Assembly (NCBI GenBank): GCA_001972305.1
Contig: BDDD01000876.1
Location: 429,899-493,898 of the forward strand
Reading direction: 5' to 3'
Length of the DNA: 64,000 nucleotides
From: Cephalotus follicularis
Lineage: Eukaryota; Streptophyta; Magnoliopsida; Oxalidales; Cephalotaceae
Position 1 is the stretch's first letter. Every line of letters starts with the position of its first letter. Both the position numbers and the translations under genes were made by a program. This document shows positions 36,862 through 48,255 of the stretch, one piece after another. The notes beneath the pieces were generated by a model. That model ran no database searches. It was not told where the DNA came from and saw nothing but the letters and a program-made list of their open reading frames with translations.

Positions 36862-37960
36862 GGCGTTCCTCCGACGCTTGGGGCAAGGGACTATCTTGAT
36901 CTCCCTCCCCCTCTGAGATATCCTCCGCGGCTCCATCCGAGCGAGATCCTTGTCCGAGGACCATGCTCAGCCCAGCTTGGAGCAGACGATCCTCATGGAC
37001 TGTGGAGTTCACATCCTCTTGCTCAAGGGCCAGGGGCTTGTTGAAGCCGACCTTCTCCACCGAGGTCAGACGAGATATCCTGTTCAGAGATGTCGTGTCC
37101 AGAGAATTGCACCAGGGAGAGGGAGTGTATCCTTCGAAGTCCTTTATCAGAAAATACCTCTTCCTCCAATTTTTTATGGACTTGGTAGGGTTGAGGAGAA
37201 GTTTTTTCACCCCAGAGTGAGATTTGAAAAAATACCCACTCTTCTTGGGCGTGGCCGAGAGGACGTGGAACTCTTTGAAAAGGTTCACTGTCGCATCCAC
37301 CTCGGACTCTATACACTTGACAAGGAAGCCAATCATAAAGCTCCAGGACTGAGGTTGAAGAAGTGAGGGATAAAGACTAAAGTTGACTAACACAGAGATG
37401 GCAAAGGAGGGAATTGGGACCCTCAGACCATGAGAGAGTGCCCCTTCGAAGATCACAAAGAGACCTTCTCTGCTCATGGTAACCATCCGAGGATCCGAAG
37501 GAAGGCAGTAGGTTAACCCACAAGGAAAGTTATACCTCTCAGAGAGATTTTTCACCTCAGCACGGCTGAGGGTGCTTACATCGAAACAATTTTCAGAAGG
37601 AGGAGGATTAGCCCCCGCGATGGGTGCAGCAGGGTCACCCACCGCAGCCCCCAGGCTACCTTCAACACCAAGTGGCCTCTCGGCGGTGGGAACCACCATG
37701 GCCAAGGGCTCGACTGCTAGGGGAGAAACAGAAGAAGACCCATTGGATTGCTCCTGACTAGCCATAAGTTCGAGACGAAGAAGAAGGAACTGCTAAAGAA
37801 ATCTAAGAACGACCTAGAAAAGCAAAGAGATGACAGAAACTTATCAAAGACCTTGATGTGAAGTGGGGGTTCTGAAGGCACAGCAAACTTAGGAAGCTCT
37901 CAATGACAATGTGAGTATTGAAGATTCAAGGAGCGAAAGGTTTGCTTTGAGAAGCACAAA

Positions 37961-37972
37961 ACCTTTTATAAG
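37961..37972 (-). promoter_or_regulatory. TATA box of the antisense gene
   Basis: CTTATAAAAGGT on the minus strand, about 196 bases upstream of the ATG at 37765. This predicts a transcription start near 37935 and a 5' leader of about 170 bases. The rest of 37766-38397 shows no open frame of interest. Confidence 0.6.
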
Positions 37973-38397
37973 CCTCTAACTCGGATCCTAGCCCTCCACC
38001 TCACACAGATCCAATGGCTGGGGAACAGACCATCAAATCAGACGTGGGAAACGAAGAGACAGACGCGGGAAACGAAAAGACAGAGGCGGGAGATGCTCAG
38101 TTAATGCCACGTGAAAATCGTATTCAATACGCAACTTAAATGGTAATGATTACAGCTCGCGATACAAGGCCGGTTAACAAAAATAGGTACAGACCAGAGG
38201 GCAGGCTTTAATCCTCGGCTCAGGCAGACTATGTTTTGTGTCAGAGGATCGCCAAAAGCAATACTTTCGACCTTGGACCATTTGCACAAGGAGAAGCTAG
38301 CAGGAAGTTCTGCGGAGGAGTCTTGCCTGAGCCACGGCTCTCAACTCTGATCCTCCTCCTCTGACCAAGGTCAGAGAAGAAGGACCAGGGGGGCATA

Positions 38398-39489
38398 TGA
38401 TAGGGTAAATATCTGTTTATACTAAGAAGGACACCTGTCCTCCACGAATTTAGCCAATTGACCAGAAAGGTCTTGAGGCTAGCGAAAGGCCCAGCCGAGG
38501 AACACTTACGTGGCGGAGGGCATCCTCCTCAGCTCCAGAGCCGAGGACCCCTTTTTCCTGAAGAACCCATGCTGAGACACCAGGGCCGAGGAGAGCTCGC
38601 TTGACCAAGAGCGCACTACAGGACGGCCATGCTGAGGACCTCCCCTGCCGAGGAGGTTACTTAGCGTACAGGTCAGAGGACCTACCCTGCCGAGGAGCTT
38701 ACTTAGGCTATAGGTCAGAGGACCTCCTTTAGGGCACCGGTGCCGAGGACCTCCTCTACCCGAAGTGTCTATTGGACATGAGACAGAGGACATACCCCCG
38801 CTGCACAGATACCGAGGACTTTCTCCTCGGCGCGATCCAAAAAGACCTCATCCTCGGATGGATGTTAGAGGACCAGGCGGCCTAATCGTACGTCACTGTG
38901 GAAGCACCAGAAGATGAGGACCCAGGAGCGAAAGGGGAAGCATGAGGCCCATCACCTCGGCATCAGAGCCTTGGTTCACTTACTTGGTAGCCCTGTGGCA
39001 GAGGAGCCCTATTTCGTTTATGGGATAAGGGCATGAAACCTGCCTGATTTGCTGGGATTTGCCTTTAACTAAATAAGGAAGTAGTGATATAACGAACTAC
39101 CAACAAGGGAAGTAGCGACATATTTGGTGGAGATCAGGGGAAATGACCGAGATCCTCGGCATTTCCTTAGGGGATAGTTATAACCTCCTCTTTTCATGCT
39201 CAAACCATTACAATCCAGCACTATAAATACTAGTTCAACAGTCTGAACAAAGGTCAGCCATTTTTACTCTCAAATAACCTTGTTTTCACTGTGCAAAGGC
39301 GTAACTTGATCGTCGGAGTGTCCCCGGGAGAACAACCTCCTGGGCCTTCAACGTATTTGTTCCTCTGTGCAGGGAAAGCATCAACAGCCTTCTACCATCT
39401 TCTCCTCGGAGTATCACAGCAGCGTTTCCTTAAGCAAATCAAGCCCTTACACGTGGGGTACTGTTGAGGGAAGGATTTTTGTATCAACA
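38398..39489 (+). repeat. Tat 3' LTR (1,092 bp)
   Basis: Preceded by the polypurine tract AAGGACCAGGGGGGCATA (38380-38397). It starts TGATAGGG and ends TATCAACA. It is the same length as the repaired 5' LTR and differs from it by scattered substitutions. The TATAAATA box is at 39222-39229. Confidence 0.95.
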
Positions 39490-39494
39490 ATACA

Positions 39495-41210
39495 TATATG
39501 GCAATAGGTGCAACCATGCCAAGTGGCTACAACCATCAAATCATCAATCATGTCTCAAAGGACAAAACCAATAGAATAAAATCGGTACGAAGAGCGCCGC
39601 CATCTCCTGGCCTCGATGTCGTACTCTTGCTCCGACCCCGACTCCCGGGTCACGAAGCAAGGAAACAAATCAAACTCATTATGCTTGCACTCTGTGTTCA
39701 GCCATCATAGTAACTCATGTTACTCGTACTATGTGTCAGGTAACATTGTATTTGGGCATCCCTAGCCATCTTCTGGCACCTAGGAGAACATGCTGCCACT
39801 AGTCATCGGTGACACTCCGTTACCCCAGCCAGTATGGCATCAATCACAATCAACCAATCAATTCAATTCTAATCGTTTCCAAGTAATTTATAAAGTATTG
39901 GAAATAATTGTATTGCATCTTTGAAACCATGTTTCAATCCGTTGAAAACATACATTTATCAAAATATATATTTTTATATCAAATAATGATTTGCACAAAA
40001 TCATGTACACGTTTCTAAAATGAATAAAACAAATTAGAATCATCCATATTCCAATCATCAATTCATTTCATATCAGAAAGCAATGCAAAGATATGCTCAA
40101 AGTGCGGGTCAGTCTGTAACTAGTCGGCTGTCTCTCCTTGATAGTCGGTTGTTCTCCTTCAACAGTTGGCTGTTCTCAATCAGGCAGTCGGCTGCCTCCC
40201 TTGGCAGTTGGCTGTCTCTCTTGACAGTCGGCTGCCCTCCTCATCCAGTCGGCTGCCCTCCCTTGGCAGTCGACTACTCAACCTTCTACAGGTATATTCT
40301 ATTAAACGTATGAACAGTCGACTGGTTCTTACGTCCAGTCAGTTGTTTCCTATTGAGTAGTCGGTTGTTTGCACTGAATAGCCGACTGATCTCGCTCGCC
40401 AGTCGGCTACCCGCCTTGGCAATCTACTGGATTTACATCAGTAGGCAAAAACAGCAGTTAAAACACATGCAATTCTCATCGAAATCCATTCAAACAGAGC
40501 ATTCATCAACAATAACACATATTTATGCATGCATTTCACCCATTAACGTCCATTATAACGGAACATAAATCACAATTATGCGATTTACCCCTACCTTAGA
40601 ATTCTAAGTTAGGAATTGCAATCCACCTCTTTAAGTCCAAATCCGAGTTTCCAAGCTTTCGAATCCGTCCAGCAACTCCACCAGGTCCAGTTTGAGCTCC
40701 AAGTCCAGATTCCAAGCTCAAAATTGGAGAGATACAACCTCTCTCCTCTCTTTTCTCTCCCCTTTCTTTCACAACTCTCTATCTCTCTTTCTTAATGCAA
40801 TGTTGATGGAATGAGGGGAAGAGACATGTGTATTTATGGGCATTTTTGTGCCTCTCTCATCACCCCACAACTGAGCAATTTTGTCCTCTCCCCTTTTCTC
40901 TCAACCAAAAAAAAAAATAGGACCTATCCCATGGCAGTCGACTGGCTTGTCTCGGCAGTCGGCTGTCACTACCGACACCATCCCCAGTTGGCTGTCCCTC
41001 ACAGCAGTCGGCTGGTTTCACTCAAAGGGGGTCCAGTTGACTGTCCCTCTTGGGCAGTCTGCTGCCCGCCCTGTTTCAACACTTTCCACACTTCAACTTT
41101 TGCTCCAATTTTAACATTACAAAGTAGAAAAAGTCATAATTCTCATTAATTAAATGCATAAACGCATTGGAAATCACAACATTACATTAATGAAAATCCT
41201 GGGCGTTACA
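39495..41210 (-). repeat. Main piece of the outer Gypsy 3' LTR
   Basis: It resumes at TATATGGCAATAGG, aligning with 46499-48250 of the other LTR, and ends GGGCGTTACA. Motif clusters are at 40119-40432 and 40934-41070. Together with 26087-26506 the LTR is about 2.14 kb. I see no gene in it. Confidence 0.9.
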
Positions 41211-41255
41211 TCCACCCCTCCTTCAAGGAATTTCTTCCTCGAAATTAAAACAGCA

Positions 41256-44200
41256 CTAGAACAAAAGAGGGTAACGCTCTATAATGTCCTCCTCGCATTC
41301 CAAAGTCGCCTTATCGGGTCGATGGAACTGCCACTGAACCTTCACCATAGGAATGGTTCGGTTCCTCAGTACCTGTGTCTTCCAATCCATAATTTGTACC
41401 GGTAACTCCTCACAAGAAAGGTCATCTCGCACAGGAATTGCATCATAATTCAAGACATGTGACGGGTCATGAATATACCTCCTCAACATAGACACATGGA
41501 AGACATCGTGCACATTTCACAGTTCAGGAGGTAAAGCAAGCTGATACACCACCTCCCCAACTCTCTCTAGAATCTTGAAGGGACCAATGTAGCGGGGAGC
41601 TAACTTGCCCTTCTTCCCGAATATCTGCACACCCTTCCATGGTGAAATCTTTAGAAACACATGATCACCAACGTCGAAGGTCAGAGGCCTCTTCTTGATG
41701 TTGTCCGTATAGCTCTTCTGTCTGCTTTGAGTTGCAAGCAGTTTCTCCCTTATAAACCTGACTTCTCAGAAGACTCCTCCACCATATCTGACCCAAGCAA
41801 AGGTCACTCACCAACGTCATCCCAACAAACGGGTGATCTACACTTTCTCCCATACAGTGCCTCGTATGGTGCCATACCAATACTGGAATGATAGCTGTTA
41901 TTATAAGAAAACTCTATCAGAGGAACGTGGTCCTCCCAAGCACCAGTGATGTCAATCACACAAGCTCGGAGCATATCCTCCAAGGTCTGGATGGTACGCT
42001 CTGACTGGCCATCTGTCTGTGGGTGGAAGGCAGTGCTAAGGTTTAGCTTCGACCCAAAAGCTGTCTGAAACCTCTTCCAAAAGTTGGAAGTGAAGATCGA
42101 ATCTCTGTCATAAAATATACTCACAGGAACACCGTGAAACCTCACAATCTCCTTGATGTACAACTGAGCTAACTTGCTCGCTGAATCAGTGACATGGGTA
42201 GGCAAAAAGTTGGCCGATTTAGTAAGTCGATCCACAATAACCCATACCGCGTTGTGACGGTTTTGAGTCAGAGGAAAACCGGAAACAAAATCCATCGTCA
42301 CATGTTCCCATTTCCACTCTGGAATCGGTAAAGTCTGTAACAAACCTGATGGCCTCTGGTGCTCAGCCTTGACAGTCTGACAAGTGTAGCACTTTGCAAC
42401 ATAGTCCGCAATCTCTTTCTTCATACCGGACCACCAATAGATTCTCTCAGATCTTGATACATCTTGGTACTACCAGGATGTATGCTGTACTGGGATTTGT
42501 GAATCCCATAAAGCAACTCACTCTTTAATCCGTCATCATCTGGGAGACATACCCGTCCCCAAAATCTCAATATGCCATCATCATGTACCCAAAAAGCAGA
42601 ATCTGGTCTCAGATTCTCTCGAATCTTCAGTAATTCAGGATTGCGCAACTGTGCATCCCTTATATGATCCATTAGTACTTGCTGTGCTTGCATGCTAGCC
42701 ACAAAAACCCACGGTGCCTGATTAAACGGAGATCATTGTTGGAAATCCTCTAGCATCTTCCACTGAGATATCATCGTGTTAGCAATCATAGCCTTACGTC
42801 TTAAGGCATTCGCGACCACGTTCGCTTTCCCGGGATTGTACTGAATACTGCAGTCATAGTCATTAAAGAACTCAACCCATCGCCGATGTCTTATGTTTAG
42901 TGTATCTTGGCAGAAAAATACTTCAAACTCTTGTGGTCAGTGAAAATCTCAAACTGTGCCCCATATAGATAATGTCTCCATTTCTGAAGAGCAAAAATAA
43001 TCGCGGCCAATTCAAGATCATGCGTCGGGTAGTTCTCCTCATACGGCTTTATCTTTCGCGAAGCATAAGCGATCACTCTGCCTCATTACATCAACACGCA
43101 ACCCAATCCCTTACCCGAAGCATCACTATCGACTGCGAAGCCCTCATTACCCTCAGGTAACGTCAAAACAGGAGCGGAAACCAACCGATCCTTTAGATCA
43201 CAGAAAGTGGCTTCACATTCATCATCCCAGATAAACAAAGTCTTCTTCTGAGTAAGCTTCATCAACGGTGCGGCTATCCTCGAGAAGTCCTGAATGAACC
43301 TCCAATAATAACCTGCCAAACCAAGAAAACTGCGCACCTCTGTCACATTCCTTGGTTGCAGCCAATCTCGTACCACCTCAGTCTTTGACGGATCCACCGC
43401 CAAACCCTCTCCAGATACTATGTGATCAAGGAAGGTCACATGATCGAGCCAAAACTCACACTTGCCAAACTTGGCATACAACCAATGCTCTCTGAGAATC
43501 TGCAAAACTAACCTCAAATGATAGGCGTGCTCCTCCTCACTCCTTGAGTACACCAGTATGTCGTCAATAAACACTACTAGAAAATGATCTAGGTACGGTC
43601 GGAACACATTGTTCATCAGCGACATAAACGCTGCCGGTGCATTGGTGACACCAAACGGCATTACCAAGAACTCGTAATGACCGTACCTACTTCAGAAGGT
43701 AGTCTTCTCTATATATCCTTCCTTTGCTCTCAACTGGTGATAACCCAACTTAAGATCGAGTTTGGAGAACACCCTTAACCCTTGTAACTGGTCAAACAAA
43801 TCTTCGATATGTGGAAGAGATACTTATTATTGATAGTAGCCTTATTCAACATTCTGTAGTCGATGCAAAGCCTCATTGACCCGTCTTTCTTTTTCACAAA
43901 TAACACTGGCGTTCCCCATGGAGAAACACCGGGTCGTACAAAACCCTTATCAATTAGGTCTTGCAGCTGTAACTTCAATTCTCTCAACTTCGCAGGAGCC
44001 ATTCGGTAAGGTGCCTTGGAGATAGGGGCCTTACCTGGTACTAGGTCAATTACAAACTCCATACTCCTCCTCGGTGGTAAGGACACCAAGTCTGCAGGAA
44101 ACACATCTGGAAATTCATTCACAACCGGAACTTCCTCTAGGCTCTTACCTTTCTCTTTTCTTCTGTCAACCACGTGAGCGAGAAACCCTTCACACCCTTT

Positions 44201-45832
44201 CTCTAGGTACCTCGAGGCACGAATAAAAGATATAATCGGCGTCGAGAACCCCTTGTTTCCCTTGAATTGTATAGTAGTTCCATCTGGTAAGCAAAAATCC
44301 ACAAACTTGTTGTAACAGTCCATGTATGCACGGTAAGCTGACAACCAGTCCATACCCAAGATGACATCAAAATCATGTATGGGCAATACAATCAAATCTG
44401 CATACACTGGAACACCTGCCATGGAAATCTCGCAACTTCTATACACAGAATCTGTGAACATGGAACCTCCCGTAGGTGTACTCACATCAAGAACATTGGG
44501 CATGCAATCAGTAAACACATTTAAACATGATGCAAAAAAAGAATGCGATGCTCCCGAGCCCATCAACATTCTAGCAGAAAAGCCGTAAACATATACAGTA
44601 CCTCCCACGACAGAAGTAGACTCTGGAACCTCTGTCTGAGTGAGAATGAAAACTCTACCTTTCACGATACCCTTGCCGGTATCTCTCCGCTGTGACGGTC
44701 CAGGTGCCAAACCGCTACCACTCGCTGGCCCAGCAGGTGCTGTCATCTGACCCCTCGGGCAATCCCTGGCCATGTGGCCAGATTCCCCACATCTCATGCG
44801 CAGCCCTCTCTTCAAACAATAATCTTTCTGAATGTGACCCATACGACCGCAGGTAGAACAAGCTCCGGGCCTCGTGTTACTCCCTTGACTGGCAGACTGG
44901 TTGGATCTATTCCTTGGTGACTTTGTTGGAGAACCGCAGCCCTGCCATTTCGATGATGCCGGCCTAGACTGAGTAGGTGTCTGTTTACTCTGCTATGCTC
45001 GGGCCCTCTCAGCCCGGTCTTCACTCAATACACTCTCTATTAACCTTGCCTTCTAAGTGACTTCCACAAAAGTACCTAGCTCCATGACTCTAATCCGAGA
45101 CCGAAGATCCGGTCGCAGGCCTCTCAAGAACCTTCGAATCTTCTTTTCTTCATCGGCCACCAGATAGGCTGAATGTCTGGCAAGCTCTACAAATCGGGCC
45201 TGATACTAGGCCACAGTCATGTCACCCTGCTGTTGCTCCAAGAGCTCCATCTCTCTCCTTTCCCACTCTATCGGGGGTACATAAGTCGCCAGGAACTCCT
45301 CCTGAAACCCCTCCCAAGTACTAGCAACTTCGGTGGCCTCCCATTTAGCTTTGACCATCTCCCACTAGTGAGTGGCCTCACCCCACAATCGGTACATAGC
45401 AAACCTCAGTTTCTGTCTGTCAGTGCACTCCATTACCTTGAAGATCTTCTCTAGATCCTGTAGCCACCTCTCCGCAGTAGTGGCATCATGCTCCCTTTTG
45501 AAATTGGGAGGATTCTATCTCATGAACCTCTCAAGGTTCCTTCCAAACCGATTACCGTCATCATGTATACCCTGAGCAGGAGCCATCTGTTAAGGCTGAG
45601 CTTGAGCATACAATCTCTGCATCTCCTCCATATTCGCTGCATTATCGGCCATCTATTGCTGATTAGCAACTATCTGCTGCTGGATATAGAAAGCGATGCG
45701 GTCAATCGGATCTCTCACTTTAGGTGCCACCCCCTGTGGAACATCATTCATTGGATCTCCCCCAAGATTCACCCCCTCGGGAACATCCTCATCAATAACT
45801 CTACGCCTTCCGCGTCTTCTTCGACCGTCCAT
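41256..45832 (-). pseudogene. Gag-pol polyprotein of the outer Gypsy, broken
   Basis: The ATG is at 45832 on the minus strand (MDGRRRRGRR). The gag region (45832 to about 44760) has several in-frame stops. Two degenerate zinc knuckles follow; in the second ([14 protein letters not shown]) the first Cys is Arg. The protease active site reads GSGAS where DSGAS is expected, so the catalytic Asp is lost. RT is split by a frameshift near 43780 and has [10 protein letters not shown] intact (about 43570). RNase H begins at about 43130 and decays after 43086. The integrase finger and core (42580-41804) keep MDF, YDRD and GQSER. A chromodomain-like tail ends at 41256. Lineage is Tekay-like by its tail and methionine primer site. 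Confidence 0.9.
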
Positions 45833-45958
45833 TTATTCCTATAATAAAATAACATTAACCATCAGGAACAATCTTAAATCATTAATGAACTTTCGTTATA
45901 GGAACACTTATTTAATTGCCAAGGACAGTATCCTATCTAAGCATATAATGGTTATATG

Positions 45959-45969
45959 CTCTGATACCA
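45959..45969 (-). other. Primer-binding site of the outer Gypsy
   Basis: On the minus strand TGGTATCAGAG follows four bases after the 5' LTR; it is complementary to the 3' end of initiator methionine tRNA. Confidence 0.85.
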
Positions 45970-45973
45970 CTGC

Positions 45974-48250
45974 TGTCACACCCCGTTCCCATTAACGACG
46001 TATAAGTCATGGCAATCAACATAAATCCAGATTATACAAAATACGACAAAATTAAAACTTCGATTCCATTGACATTTTGTGGAAGCACTTAACAACAAGC
46101 TGAATAAACAACAGAATCATGCGTCACATACCACATGATTCCAACATTTAACATAATTAAGCCATTGCCAATTGCCCACAAATGGAGCGTGATCAAATAC
46201 TCGATCATCATCATTAGTACATTAATACAGTAATCCAAAAAAAAAAGAGCACATATCAATATATGTTTTGACATTTATTTAACAAATAAAACTCCATCTC
46301 CCTTCTGATTCGGCCGCGTACGGTCGAAATCCACATCACTGCATCAATCTGCAATAGTAGGGGGGTTAGCCTTTGTCCTCACTCGGCTAAATCATAAGTG
46401 TAATTCAAGATCAGTGACAAAGAATGCCATGAAATGAATGCACTGATGATGCAATATATATAATATAGCACCACACGTACATATACATATGTATATACAT
46501 ATATGCCAATAGGTGCAACCACGCCAAGTGGTTACAACCATCAAATCATCAATCATGTCTGAAAGGACAAAACCAATCAAATCGAATCGGTACGAAGAGC
46601 GCTCGTCTCCTGGCCCCGACGTCGTACTCTGGCTCTGACCCCCGACTCCCGGGTCACGAAGCAAGGCAAAAAATCAAACTCACGATGCTCGCACTCTGTG
46701 TTCAGCAATCATGGTAACCCGTGTTACTCACACTATTTGTCAGGTAACATTGTATTTGGGCATCCCTAGCCATCTCCTGGCACCTAGGAGAACGTCCTGC
46801 CACCAGCCATCAGCGACACTCCGTCACCCCAGCCAGTACGGCATCAATCACAATCAACCAATCAATTCAATTCAAATCGTTTCCAAGTAATTTATAAAGT
46901 ACTAAAAATAATACATTTATATCAAAATGTATTGCATCTTTGAAACCATGTTTCAATTTGTTGAAAACATACATTTATCAAAATAAATATTTTCATATCA
47001 AATAATGATTTGCACAAAATCATGTACGCATTTCTAAAATGAATAAAACACATTAGAATCATCCATATTCCAATCATCAATTCATTTCATATCAGAAAGC
47101 AATGCAAAGATATGCTCAAAGTGCGGGTCAGTCTGTAACTAGTCGGCTGTCTCTCCTTGATAGTCGGTTGTTCTCCTTCAACAGTTGGCTGTTCTCAATC
47201 AGGCAGTCGGCTGCCTCCCTTGGCAGTTGGCTGTCTCTCTTGACAGTCGGCTGCCCTCCTCATCCAGTCGGCTGCCATCCCTTGGCAGTCGACTACTCAA
47301 CCTTCTACAGGTATATTCTATTAAACGTATGAACAGTCGACTGGTTCTTACGTCCAGTCGGATGTTTCCTATTGAGTAGTAGACTGATCTCACTCGCCAG
47401 TTGGCTGCCTGCCTTGGAAGTCGACTGGATTTACATCAGTAGGAAAAAAATAGCAGTTAAAACACATGCAATTCTCTTCCAAATCCATTTAAACAGAGAA
47501 TTCATAAAAAATAACACACATTCATGCTCATATAACAGTCTATTGCATGCATTTCACCCATTAACGTCCATTATAACGGAACTTAAATCACAATTATGAG
47601 ATTTACCCATACCTTAGAATTCCAAGTTAGGAATTGTAATCCACCTTTTTAGGTCCAAATCCGAGTTTACAAGCTTTCAAATCCATCCAGCAACTCCACC
47701 AGGTTCAGTTCGAGCTCCAAGTCCAGATTCCAAGATCAAAATTGGAGAGATACAACCTCTCTCCTCTCTTTTCTCTCCCCTTTCTTTCACAACTCTCTAT
47801 CTCTCTTTCTTAATGCAATGTTGATGGAATAAGGGGAAGAGACATGTGTATTTATGGGCATTTTCGTGCCACTCTCCTCACAACCCCACAACTGAGCAAT
47901 TTTGTCCTCTCCCCCTTTCTATCTGCCAAAAAAAAATAGATTGCCAACACGTTTTTAACTGACCTATCCCATGGCAGTCGACTGGCTTGTCTCCGCAGTC
48001 GGCTGTCTCTACCAACACCATCCCCAGCCGGTTGTCCCTCACAGCAGTCAGTTGGTTCCACTCAAAGGGGGTCCAGTCAACTGTCCCTCTTCGGCAGTCG
48101 GCTGCCCGCCCTGTTTCAGCACTTTCCACACTTCAACTTTTGCTCCAATTTTAACATTACAAAGTAGGAAAAGTCATAATTCTCATTAATTAAATGCATA
48201 AACACATTGGAAATTACAACATTACATTAATGAAAATCCCGGGCGTTACA
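45974..48250 (-). repeat. 5' LTR of the outer Gypsy (2,277 bp)
   Basis: An uninterrupted copy, TGTCACACCCCG to GGGCGTTACA on the plus strand. Motif clusters of CAGTCGGCTG type are at 47138-47430 and 47974-48110. Open frames rich in Ser, Arg, Leu and Pro here mirror those of the other LTR and come from the motif cluster. No gene. Confidence 0.93.
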
Positions 48251-48255
48251 TTCGT

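Larger units (their letters stand above)
35314..37765 (-). pseudogene. Three-exon antisense gene in the Tat element (Transposase_28-like protein)
   Basis: The gene runs opposite to gag-pol. Exon 1 (37765-36862, 301 codons, intact) starts ATGGCTAGTCAG and carries a region (FEGALSHGLRVPIPSFA ... QSWSFMIGFLVKC) like the plant 'putative gypsy type transposon' family, Pfam Transposase_28, by recognition only. Exon 2 (36764-36239) is basic and Pro/Lys-rich with LLNEFEDMD. Exon 3 (36155-35314) has a long coiled coil (ATLEETARLAQAQLNKVL onward) and a GFYACRNWVSSLRPD segment, ending at TAG 35314-35316. Two TAG codons and a one-base shift in exon 2, and a one-base shift near 35430, break it; the intact product would be about 755 residues. 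Antisense extra ORFs are known in Tat elements such as maize Grande. Function is unknown. Confidence 0.75.
26507..39489 (+). mobile_element. Tat-lineage Ty3/Gypsy element with antisense gene and lost integrase
   Basis: It begins TGATAGGGTAAATATC and ends TTTGTATCAACA, with perfect ATACA duplications (26502-26506, 39490-39494). Both LTRs are 1,092 bp once the nested solo LTR and one duplicated TGGGC are removed from the 5' one. The order is 5' LTR, primer-binding site (30616), gag, protease, RT, RNase H, second (archaeal-type) RNase H, then only the start of integrase, an opposite-strand gene (35314-37765), a polypurine tract and the 3' LTR. Two RNase H domains and an additional antisense gene are known traits of the Tat clade. 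Without the nested LTR it is about 10 kb. Confidence 0.93.
26087..48250 (-). mobile_element. Outer Ty3/Gypsy element of a three-level nest (minus strand)
   Basis: The two ends, TGTCACACCCCG at 26087 and GGGCGTTACA at 48250, are flanked by a perfect 5-bp duplication TTCGT (26082-26086 and 48251-48255). Read on the minus strand: 5' LTR 48250-45974, primer-binding site, broken gag-pol 45832-41256, polypurine tract just before 41210, and 3' LTR 41210-39495 plus 26506-26087. The 3' LTR is split by the 13-kb Tat element. Without that insertion the element is about 9.2 kb. The interrupted satellite monomer runs e to f across it, so it landed in a continuous array. Confidence 0.92.
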
